Assembly (NCBI GenBank): GCA_002068325.1
Contig: MVZH01000011.1
Location: 1-38,623, forward strand
Direction of reading: 5' to 3'
Length of the DNA: 38,623 bases
Source of the DNA: Lentisphaerae bacterium ADurb.BinA184
Lineage (GTDB): Bacteria > Verrucomicrobiota > Lentisphaeria > Oligosphaerales > MVZH01
Part shown: piece by piece, positions 32,233 through 38,623 of the stretch
Layout of the letters: each line of letters starts with the position of its first letter
Numbering within the stretch: position 1 is the stretch's first letter
Notes under the pieces: model-generated
What the model was told of the DNA's origin: nothing
Seen by the model: only the letters and a program-made list of their open reading frames with translations
Databases searched by the model: none
Program-made: the position numbers and the translations under genes

Positions 32233-34746
32233 TCAGATGAACAGCACGGTGCCGCTCTCGCGGCCGAGCACGGCAAAGGTGCCCACGCCGGTCACCTCGT
32301 CCACCTCATCAACGAGCTCCTCGCGCGTCAGCCCCATGACATTCATTGCCATGTCGCAGGCGATGAAGCGGACCCCCTGCGCCCGCGCCTGGCTGATCAG
32401 CTCGGGCAGGCTGGGCACCTTCTTCTGGGCCATGACGTGCTTCATCATCGCCGTGCCCATGCCGAGCATGTGCATCTTCGAGAGGGCCAGCTTGCGCGCG
32501 CCCCGCGGCATCATCAGCCCGAACAGACGGCTGAGCCGGTCCTTCCTGAGCAGCGGCGGATCCTCGCGCCGCAGGACGTTCAGCCCCCAGAACGTGAAGA
32601 ACATGCTGACCTTGCAGCCGAGCGAGGCGAAGCCGTTGGCCAAGATGAACGCCGCCATCACACGATCCAGGTCGCCGCTGAACACCGCGATCGTCACGGC
32701 GTCGGACGGCTTCACGGCGCCCCCGGCCGCCGGCGCGCCGGTTGCGGGCGCCGGGGCCAACGCCTTGCCGACATACACGTCAAGGGCGGCCCCCGCCGGC
32801 ACCACGGCCACCAGCTCGTGGCCGGTAGACTGGCACCAGGCTGTGGCGTCGTTGACGAAGCCGGGCTCGGTCACACGCAGCTTCACAACCTGGCCGGGTT
32901 GCAGCAGGTCGACCTCACGGCGCAACTGGACCAGCGGGCCGGGGCACTGCATCCCCGAGCAGTCCAGCTGCCGGGCGACGGCGGCTGGGACTGCCGGGTC
33001 GGCGAGCGCGGACGCTGGAGTGGCCTTTTTCGCCAGGGTGAGGGGTTTCTGGGCCGGAGGCGAAGAGGGCGTCGCAGGGGAGGGCGGCGTCGCCGCGGCG
33101 GTAGCCACGCCGCACGCCTGACCGGTCAGGTAGCCGCCGCTCAAGTTGTACGCGTCGAAGCCGTTCTGCCGCAGGATGCGCTCGGCCAGATAGCCGCGCA
33201 GGCCGACCTTGCAGTAGGCGACCACCCGCCGGCCGCGCGGAATCTCGTTCAGCCGCTGACGAAGCTTGCCGAGGGGAATGAGGGTGGCGCCCTCGAGGTG
33301 CCCGGCGGCGTACTCCTCCGGCTCGCGCACATCGAGGAGGAAGTCGCCCGGGGCGAGTTCCTCAGCATACACGGGCCGGCTGTCGCCGCGCAGGACGTTG
33401 GCGGCGATCATGCCCGCGAAGTTGACGGGATCCTTGGCCGAGCCGTACGGCGGGGAATAGGCCAGCTCGAGGTCGGCTAGGTCTTCGACGGTCATGCCGG
33501 CCTGGATGGCGGTGGCGACCACGTCAATGCGTTTGTCCACGCCGTCGCGGCCGACCGCCTGCACGCCAAGTACCTTGCCGTCCGGCGCGAAGAGCAGTTT
33601 CAGGCTCATCATCGCCGCGCCCGGGTAGTAGCCGGCGTGCGACTGCGGGTGGAGGTAGACCTTGTGGAAGGCGGTGCCGTCCTCGCGCAGCCGCCGTTCG
33701 CCGGGGCCGGCGCTGCCCGCCGTCAGCTCGAAGACCTTGACGACATTGGTGCCCAGCGTGCCGCGGTAGACGCGCCGGGCGCCGAGTGCGTTGTCGGCCG
33801 CGACCCTGCCTTGGCGGTTGGCCGGACCGGCCAGCGGTATCTGCGCCGGCTGCCTCCGCACCCGGTCGGTCACCTCGTTCACATCGCCCACCGCATAGAT
33901 GTCGGCGTCGGACGTCTGCAGGAATTCGTTGACCCTGATCCCGCCCCGCTCGCCGATCTCAAGACTGGCCTGCCGCGCCAGCCCGGAATTCGGCTTGACC
34001 CCGACCGCCAGCACGACGAAGTCCGCCGGCAGCTCGGCGCCATCGTCCAGGCTGACGGTGAGGCGGCTGGCGACGCGGGTCTCGCTCTCGGGACGGCGGA
34101 TGCGGGTCACCTTGCGCCCCAGGCGCACGGTGACGCCATGCTGGCGGAGGCCGTCGGCCAGCGGCCGCGCCATCTCGGGATCCAACGTCGGCAGCAGACT
34201 GGGCAGCATCTCGACCAGCGTGACATCGAGGCCGCGCTCGCGCAGGTTCTCCGCAACCTCCAGGCCGATGAAGCCTCCGCCCACGACCAGCGCCCGCTTC
34301 GCCCCTTCGTCCACGCGGCCCTTGATGCGATCCATGTCGGGGATCGTCCACAGCTGCATCACGTCGGGATCGTCGGCGCCGGGGATCGGCGGCTTGACCG
34401 GGCTCGAACCGGTGGCCAGGATGAGCTTGTCGTAGGCCTCTTCAGAGTCCTGCCCGTTCTCCAGGTTGCGCACTGTCACGGTGTGGCGTGCCCGGTTGAT
34501 GGCGGTGACCTCATGCCGGGTGCGCACGTCAATGGCGGTGCGCGCCCGGAAGCGTTCCGGCGTCATCACCAGCAGGCTGCTGCGCTCCTTGATCACGTTG
34601 CCGACGTGGTAGGGCAGGCCGCAGTTGGCGAACGAGATGAACTCGCCGCGCTCGAACATCACGATCCCGGCCGTCTCATCCAGCCGCCGCGCCCGCGCCG
34701 CCGCACTCGCCCCGCCCGCCACACCACCGACAATGACCAGTTTCAT
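32233..34746 (-). CDS. CoA-disulfide reductase-rhodanese-TusA-DsrE fusion protein
   Basis: An 837-aa cytoplasmic protein. AAGGAG lies about 9 bases before ATG 34746. Residues 1-450 are a pyridine nucleotide-disulfide oxidoreductase with the FAD motif VIVGGVAGGASAAA, the CoA-disulfide reductase cysteine in FANCGLPY (Cys42) and the second nucleotide motif VVGGGFIGLEVAENL. Residues about 455-545 form a rhodanese domain with VAYCKVGLRG (Cys512). Residues about 590-665 are TusA-like, DCSGMQCPGPL (Cys601). Residues about 690-837 are DsrE/F-like with FIACDMAMNVMG (Cys797). Four sulfur-carrying domains in one chain suggest a persulfide relay from a CoA-persulfide or polysulfide reductase to acceptors. 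Similar fusions are known, but the substrate here is unproven. It is unrelated to the sugar genes nearby. Confidence 0.9.
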   Translation of the reverse strand: MKLVIVGGVAGGASAAARARRLDETAGIVMFERGEFISFANCGLPYHVGNVIKERSSLLVMTPERFRARTAIDVRTRHEVTAINRARHTVTVRNLENGQDSEEAYDKLILATGSSPVKPPIPGADDPDVMQLWTIPDMDRIKGRVDEGAKRALVVGGGFIGLEVAENLRERGLDVTLVEMLPSLLPTLDPEMARPLADGLRQHGVTVRLGRKVTRIRRPESETRVASRLTVSLDDGAELPADFVVLAVGVKPNSGLARQASLEIGERGGIRVNEFLQTSDADIYAVGDVNEVTDRVRRQPAQIPLAGPANRQGRVAADNALGARRVYRGTLGTNVVKVFELTAGSAGPGERRLREDGTAFHKVYLHPQSHAGYYPGAAMMSLKLLFAPDGKVLGVQAVGRDGVDKRIDVVATAIQAGMTVEDLADLELAYSPPYGSAKDPVNFAGMIAANVLRGDSRPVYAEELAPGDFLLDVREPEEYAAGHLEGATLIPLGKLRQRLNEIPRGRRVVAYCKVGLRGYLAERILRQNGFDAYNLSGGYLTGQACGVATAAATPPSPATPSSPPAQKPLTLAKKATPASALADPAVPAAVARQLDCSGMQCPGPLVQLRREVDLLQPGQVVKLRVTEPGFVNDATAWCQSTGHELVAVVPAGAALDVYVGKALAPAPATGAPAAGGAVKPSDAVTIAVFSGDLDRVMAAFILANGFASLGCKVSMFFTFWGLNVLRREDPPLLRKDRLSRLFGLMMPRGARKLALSKMHMLGMGTAMMKHVMAQKKVPSLPELISQARAQGVRFIACDMAMNVMGLTREELVDEVDEVTGVGTFAVLGRESGTVLFI

Positions 34747-34780
34747 CGTGCCGTTTCTCCTTTGGCACACGGAATCAGGT

Positions 34781-34808
34781 AGAGTACCCCGGATGGCCGG
34801 ATCTGCAA
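34781..34808 (-). promoter_or_regulatory. Possible promoter of the sulfur-relay fusion gene
   Basis: On the minus strand TTGCAG (34803-34808), a 16-base spacer and TACTCT (34781-34786). A transcript would start near 34775, about 30 bases before ATG 34746. The 255-base gap to the upstream gene supports a separate promoter. Confidence 0.4.
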
Positions 34809-35001
34809 GCCCGGCCCGATGCCCTTCCGGGAGGATCGTGTCGCCGGCCACCGCGTCGCATGGGGGGGCTGCCGGAGCCGTGGGGCGTGGCCATCGGCCT
34901 GCGGGGCGCCGGCCGCCGGGGTGGCGCCGGCAGAGGGCCGCGGCGTTGAACCCGTTTCCGGAACGTCTGGCCCGGTTCGCCGTCGCCGCCCGGTTCGGCG
35001 T

Positions 35002-36471
35002 CTACTCGGGCTGGGCGTCGGCGTGGACGGCGTCGCCGCGTACGGTCAGTACATAGGTGCGGCCGGTGCGGGGGGCGTCGAGGCGGACCCGCTTGCCCGG
35101 CCACGGCTCAATCTCGGCCGCGCCCGCCTCGCCGCCCTGTTTGACGACGCGCACCACGGCGCGGTCGGCCAGGCGCAGGCCGCTCCACAGCACCCCGTCG
35201 TCCTGGACGGCGGGCACGGCCAGGCTCATCCCTTCGCCTTGGTCGAGGAACTCGGCGTAGGCGAGCATCTCGTCATAGACCGCGACCGCATCCTCGATCT
35301 CCGCGAACACGATGTGGTCGAACCCGGGCCGGGTGGGGTTGAAGATCTGCATGCCGTCGGCGCCGCGCAGCCAGATGTGCCGCAGGGCCTCGCGGTAGGC
35401 GTCGCGCGAAATGATGGGAATCTTGGGGTCCTCGTCGTCGGGGCACCAGCGGTCAACCCAGGGGAAGCAGTCCTTCTCCGGGGCGAAGACGGCCTTGTTG
35501 GCGGCATCGTCGGAGACCTGCCGCAGGAGCAGGTGCATGTAGGCCTGGTCCACGTGCTCGCGGTCCAGCGGCCACTCCGCCTTCCATTCCTTCTTCCAGA
35601 ACACGGTGTTGCCGTAGGCGACGGGGTTGGTGGCGGTCATCATGGCCGGCATGCTGGGCGGGATGACGCGTCCATTCCAATGCATGACTGGCCGTTCCGG
35701 GGTGCTGAAGACAACCATCCAGTTGGTGGTCGAGCATTGCGGGAAGACATTGGCGACCGGGGCGGCCATGTAGGTGTCGAGCAGGCGGATGTAGAGCCGC
35801 CAGGCGAACGTCGCGCAATTCTCCGGCGAGGCCAGCACCCACGGCGGCAGCATGGCCTTGCAGCGGGCGCAGTGGCTGGCCTGCGCATACTGGGCGCGCA
35901 CGAAGTACGGGTCGCCCTCCCAGTCCAGCCAGGCGGCGTTGACCGTGACACCGGCCTCCTTGTATTTGCGCAGGATGCCTTCGACGCGGGCGGCGTTGAC
36001 CGCCCAGCCCTCCCAGAGCCCGAGACACGGCCGGATGGCATGATCGGGGTAGGGGCCGGGTTTGAAGACGTAACCTTCCTCAAACTGGTGCTGCCACTTC
36101 TCGGGCGCCCCGGCCAGCGACCCCGGCCACGGCCCGCCGCCGCCCTCCATCATGATCACCGGCGCCCCGGCCGCCTGCAGGGCCTGCGCGGTCGGGATCA
36201 TCTTCTCGTCGAGGCGGATATGCTGGGTCAGGCCGCGGTCGAGGAGGAGCGTGTAGACTTCCGGCGGCTGCGGCTCGAAGGGCAGGCATTCCCAGGCGAT
36301 CATCGGCCAGCGCTTGCCGCGTGCGTGCTTCAGCGGCGGCACGCGCTCCTTCAGCTTCTCGATGAACGGCTTGACGACTTCCTGCTCGTTCTTCACCGCG
36401 TAGTCCGGCGGCTCCGCGGCGGCGGCAAGGGCGGCGAGGCAGACGGCGAGGCCGAGCAATGGCTTCTTCAT
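35002..36471 (-). CDS. Secreted TIM-barrel-like protein, unrecognised
   Basis: A 489-aa exported protein with signal peptide MKKPLLGLAVCLAALAAAA; GAGGGA lies about 8 bases upstream of ATG 36471. The sequence has WPMIAWECLPFEPQPPEVY, VTVNAAWLDWEGDPYFV, SHCARCKAMLPPW and WLRGADGMQIFNPTRPGFD. The alternation of strands and the acidic residues at strand ends look like a glycoside-hydrolase-type barrel, and CxxC near the middle recalls GHL families, but I cannot assign one. The C-terminal ~70 residues are a beta domain. It sits between the lytic-transglycosylase-like gene and the sulfur-relay fusion on the same strand, with gaps of 142 and 255 bp, so it may be transcribed alone. Confidence 0.6.
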   Translation of the reverse strand: MKKPLLGLAVCLAALAAAAEPPDYAVKNEQEVVKPFIEKLKERVPPLKHARGKRWPMIAWECLPFEPQPPEVYTLLLDRGLTQHIRLDEKMIPTAQALQAAGAPVIMMEGGGGPWPGSLAGAPEKWQHQFEEGYVFKPGPYPDHAIRPCLGLWEGWAVNAARVEGILRKYKEAGVTVNAAWLDWEGDPYFVRAQYAQASHCARCKAMLPPWVLASPENCATFAWRLYIRLLDTYMAAPVANVFPQCSTTNWMVVFSTPERPVMHWNGRVIPPSMPAMMTATNPVAYGNTVFWKKEWKAEWPLDREHVDQAYMHLLLRQVSDDAANKAVFAPEKDCFPWVDRWCPDDEDPKIPIISRDAYREALRHIWLRGADGMQIFNPTRPGFDHIVFAEIEDAVAVYDEMLAYAEFLDQGEGMSLAVPAVQDDGVLWSGLRLADRAVVRVVKQGGEAGAAEIEPWPGKRVRLDAPRTGRTYVLTVRGDAVHADAQPE

Positions 36472-36613
36472 GGACGGGTTCCCTCGTTGAATGGCACGTT
36501 GCCGGTTCCACGGCGGCAAGGCCGGGCGCGGCAACGACGACTCCGGGGGCAGGTTAGGACGGCCTTTGCCTGCTCTGCACGCGATGGCGTGGACGGCGGG
36601 GCGGCGGGCCCGA

Positions 36614-37072
36614 TCACCGGCCCGACTGGCCGTTTCCGTCAGGGCTGGCGGCGGCAACGGCGCGGGTGCGGGTGTGGACAATGGCCCAGACGCGGGGGGC
36701 GTAGTCCTTGGCCATGGGATTGTACATCTCCACGGCCTTCTCCCAGGTGCCGTAGCGGTCGCGGAGATGGCTCAGGTAGAGGGCGGCGACCTTGCGGTTG
36801 GTGGCGGGACTGGCCAGGTTGACCTCGCCGTCGTCCAGCAGGCGCAGCCGCTGGAGCTCACGCACCGCCATATACGTCACCCCGTAGACGCCGTACGAGA
36901 CCCCGTCCTTGTGCAGCCCGACCTGCCGTCCGCCGGTCTCGACCTGCCCGATGCCGTAGAGCACATCATCCAGCGCCACCGGACGTGGCTCGTTGGCGGA
37001 CGCCGGCAACGCCAGCACCCCCGCCAGAACCGTCAGAAGGAGCGCGTTGCCCAGGGTTGCGCGTGTCTCCAT
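36614..37072 (-). CDS. Small lytic-transglycosylase/lysozyme-like exported protein
   Basis: A 152-aa protein. ATG 37072 has AGGTG just upstream; an ATG four codons earlier (37084) is in frame. The signal peptide is LGNALLLTVLAGVLALPASA. The mature part has VLYGIGQVETGGRQ (Glu45 as the candidate catalytic acid), GVSYGVYGVTYMAV, NRKVAALYLSHLRDRYG and AVEMYNP, the order of motifs of lysozyme-fold SLT transglycosylases (E..., G.YQ, A..YL, AYN), but the domain is short. It probably cleaves peptidoglycan in the periplasm, perhaps to pass an envelope machine, though no such machine is encoded here. It is on the same strand as the vWA gene upstream. Confidence 0.65.
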   Translation of the reverse strand: METRATLGNALLLTVLAGVLALPASANEPRPVALDDVLYGIGQVETGGRQVGLHKDGVSYGVYGVTYMAVRELQRLRLLDDGEVNLASPATNRKVAALYLSHLRDRYGTWEKAVEMYNPMAKDYAPRVWAIVHTRTRAVAAASPDGNGQSGR

Positions 37073-37297
37073 CCCGCACCTCATCGTGGGTTCATCACAG
37101 GCCTTTTCGAGACGGAAAGCCCCATTCGCATCGAAGTCAAAAGGGCTGTAAAGGTGATGCCGGAAAACCCAAAGTCAAGTCGCCCGGCCGGGAAAACGCC
37201 TGCCGGTACCCAGGGCTTCCCGTCCACCCCGTCGCCGTCCGGTGCCGTGCAACGCAGACCGGCGCGGTCCCAGGGCGCGGGCCGCCTGCGGCAGCCC
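37073..37297. other. Intergenic gap, nothing recognised
   Basis: These 225 bases separate the lysozyme-like gene from the end of the vWA gene. No ORF, tRNA or convincing promoter was seen. Confidence 0.4.
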
Positions 37298-37960
37298 TTA
37301 CGTCCTCTTCTTCTCGGGATCGTCCGGATGTCTTCTGTCATCCTGTTCGAACCCGATCTTCCGCCTGCGGGCCGACCGGTATTCCGAGGTGCGCTCGGCG
37401 AGCGATGACCAGGCGTCGGCGCTCCCCTTGCCAGTCTTGGCGAACAGCAGGACGGCGTCGGCGGCGATGCCAACGGCCTGTGCGTCCCCGATCGCCGCAA
37501 GATCCGCGCTCAGGAACACGAACTGCCATCCGTCCTTCTCCGTTCGCTCCTTGACCATCTTCTCGATTTGTCCCTTGCGGAACTCCCGGCTGGAGTTCTC
37601 CTGACCGTCCGTCACCACAACCATGACCACCTTTGACGGACGATCCTCCTCCCGCAGCTCGCCCAGGCACTTCTCCAGGTCATTGACGCCTCGGCCAAGA
37701 GCATCCAGGAGGGGAGTCGAAGCCCGTGGCACATAGGTGTCGCGAGTCAGTTCGGGAACCTTGGCGATCGGCTGGAAGTGGTGGACCACCTCATAGGGAT
37801 CCTGCGTGTCGAACTGAACCAGCGTGAGGGTCGCGGCGCCGGGTTCTGCCTTCTGCTTCTTGAGGAACGTGTTGAAGCCGCCGATGGTGTCGTCCCGGAT
37901 GCTCTCCATCGACCCGGTGCGGTCCAGGATCACGGTAATGTGGGTGTAGTCGTGTTTCAC
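37298..37960 (-). CDS. von Willebrand factor A-domain protein
   Basis: A 220-aa cytoplasmic protein. The start is GTG 37960, with AAGGGAG about 9 bases upstream. The domain begins THITVILDRTGSMES, giving the MIDAS DxTGS motif (Asp13, Thr15, Ser17), and continues with ASTPLLDALGRGVN and VMVVVTDGQENSS, the remaining metal-site elements; beta-alpha alternation covers the length. There is no signal peptide or membrane segment. The GTG start overlaps the stop of a 39-aa upstream ORF (GTGA), a typical sign of translational coupling. Family members bind partner proteins through Mg2+; the C-terminal basic tail (RSARRRKIGF, PEKKRT) may bind nucleic acid or a partner. The role here is unknown. Confidence 0.85.
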   Translation of the reverse strand: MKHDYTHITVILDRTGSMESIRDDTIGGFNTFLKKQKAEPGAATLTLVQFDTQDPYEVVHHFQPIAKVPELTRDTYVPRASTPLLDALGRGVNDLEKCLGELREEDRPSKVVMVVVTDGQENSSREFRKGQIEKMVKERTEKDGWQFVFLSADLAAIGDAQAVGIAADAVLLFAKTGKGSADAWSSLAERTSEYRSARRRKIGFEQDDRRHPDDPEKKRT

Positions 37961-38076
37961 CTGCGTTCTCCCTTGTTGCGGAATGGAACCATTGCACTCG
38001 CGAAGTCCGAGAGTTGATGGGGCTGCTCAACGCTGCCGTCGGCGTCCGCGAGCCAGCCCCTTGCCCTGAGCTTCAT
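37957..38076 (-). CDS. Small ORF translationally coupled to the vWA gene
   Basis: A 39-residue frame, MKLRARGWLADADGSVEQPH followed by QLSDFASAMVPFRNKGERR. ATG 38076 is preceded by GGGAGAG (gap 4). Its TGA shares two bases with the GTG start of the vWA gene (GTGA overlap). It starts 28 bases after the membrane-protein stop codon. The good ribosome binding site, the coupling and the even composition support a real peptide, but no homologue is recalled. It could be a regulatory peptide or a leader whose translation controls the vWA gene. It contains a GGGGCTG/CAGCCCC inverted repeat (38019-38060) that might act in such control. Confidence 0.5.
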   Translation of the reverse strand: MKLRARGWLADADGSVEQPHQLSDFASAMVPFRNKGERR

Positions 38077-38104
38077 GAGTCTCTCCCACACTCACTCGAA
38101 AATC

Positions 38105-38575
38105 CTAGTGCCACGCAGCGAAAAACGTCGATATCGCGTAGAGTGCCACCAGCATCGCGGTCACTATCGTTACTGTGACGGCGAAGGACCATGCCGACGA
38201 GATGAATGTGCCGAACCGGCGCTCCAACGCATACAGTAGAACGCCGTTACCCGCAAGTAGCACTCCCGACACCAAAGAGACCAAGAGCAGATTGTCTTCT
38301 ACGAAATAGGCGATGCTCGCGGTCAGCCTGCATAGGGGCCTGGGGTGACCACGCCCCGGCAGCATGTCTGCAAGGGGAGTCAGCAGCCTGGGAATCAGGA
38401 AGCCCATCAGGATCAGAAAGGCAACGGCCAGAACCGTGTGAACAGCCACTGCGTGCCCAATCTGGCTTCTGACTCTTGCCAGAGTCGGCTCGTCGGGCGT
38501 TCCATTCTTTCGAGTGTTGTGATTTGTGATCAATGATGCGGGGCCATGCCGTTCCGCCGCGGCCGCACAATCCAT
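38105..38575 (-). CDS. Three-helix membrane protein, unknown
   Basis: A 156-aa protein starting at ATG 38575, with GGGAGACGG some 20 bases upstream, so the exact start is uncertain. Hydrophobic segments are at about 41-63 (HAVAVHTVLAVAFLILMGFL), 95-116 (LLLVSLVSGVLLAGNGVLLY) and 130-152 (FAVTVTIVTAMLVALYAIST), joined by a charged loop with PLADMLPGRGHPRPLCRLT. I do not recognise the family. It precedes the 39-aa ORF and the vWA gene at short distance on the same strand, suggesting a three-gene operon. Confidence 0.6.
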   Translation of the reverse strand: MDCAAAAERHGPASLITNHNTRKNGTPDEPTLARVRSQIGHAVAVHTVLAVAFLILMGFLIPRLLTPLADMLPGRGHPRPLCRLTASIAYFVEDNLLLVSLVSGVLLAGNGVLLYALERRFGTFISSAWSFAVTVTIVTAMLVALYAISTFFAAWH

Positions 38576-38623
38576 GGTGAACTGAGCCGTCTCCCGGCTT
38601 GGGCGATCCGTCGGCTTTCCCCC

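Noticed and set aside
36606..36623. GGGCC-8-GGCCC hairpin at the end of the lysozyme-like gene
   Set aside because: It overlaps the stop codon and has no T-run, so it gives no solid support for a terminator.
34819..36822. Plus-strand ORF of 667 codons
   Set aside because: It overlaps the minus-strand secreted protein with its signal peptide and ribosome binding site; its Gly/Arg/Val-rich sequence lacks any domain.
1..38623. CRISPR array, tRNA or rRNA genes
   Set aside because: No regularly spaced 20-50-base direct repeats, tRNA-like cloverleaf or rRNA motif was seen; the heptamer array is far too short in unit length.

Overview
The window is about 38.6 kb of high-GC bacterial DNA that looks like a chromosome segment (or metagenome contig) from the PVC group, most plausibly Lentisphaerota or a relative. 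The reasons are a pseudopilin with the RFTLIELL signature, two PEP-CTERM proteins, an AraC-type regulator and many large, poorly characterised TIM-barrel or lyase-like carbohydrate enzymes. The lineage is inferred from gene content; no rRNA or tRNA gene was seen.

Layout. 1-1284 is a mosaic of three broken gene pieces, one of them a 93% copy of the start of the gene at 11522. 1415-8101 holds a PEP-CTERM beta-strand-repeat protein and a secreted heparinase II/III-like enzyme. 8102-8560 is gene-free and carries an orphan copy of a leader element. 8561-9463 (minus) is an AraC regulator whose promoter overlaps, back to back, that of the pseudopilin at 9607. A second PEP-CTERM protein (10679) and a 1130-aa secreted protein with a GATase/ThuA-like start (11522) follow. 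15015-19433 is a tight run of a tandem DUF1284-like protein, a GH20-like enzyme, a DUF4434 protein and a MarC membrane protein. After a gene-free stretch with a heptamer array, 19987-28217 is a second run: a URO-D-superfamily protein, a GHL6/beta-galactosidase-like enzyme, a PHP hydrolase and a 1231-aa LamG/TIM-barrel enzyme. 28294-29346 (minus) holds a sugar-phosphate isomerase-like TIM barrel and a small unknown protein. 29811-32213 is a GH42-like enzyme.

The right end (32233-38575, all minus) is different: a CoA-disulfide reductase-rhodanese-TusA-DsrE fusion, an unrecognised secreted enzyme-like protein, a small lytic-transglycosylase-like protein, a vWA protein translationally coupled to a 39-aa ORF, and a three-helix membrane protein.

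Working together (inference): the left and centre look like a locus for breaking down a complex polysaccharide. AraC would sense an inducer, pseudopilin and PEP-CTERM proteins would serve surface or secretion roles, exported enzymes would cut polymer, and cytoplasmic GH20-, PHP- and isomerase-like enzymes would process products. The order pseudopilin > PEP-CTERM > giant exported enzyme occurs twice (once with a broken pseudopilin), which is the best candidate here for a recurring, undescribed cassette.
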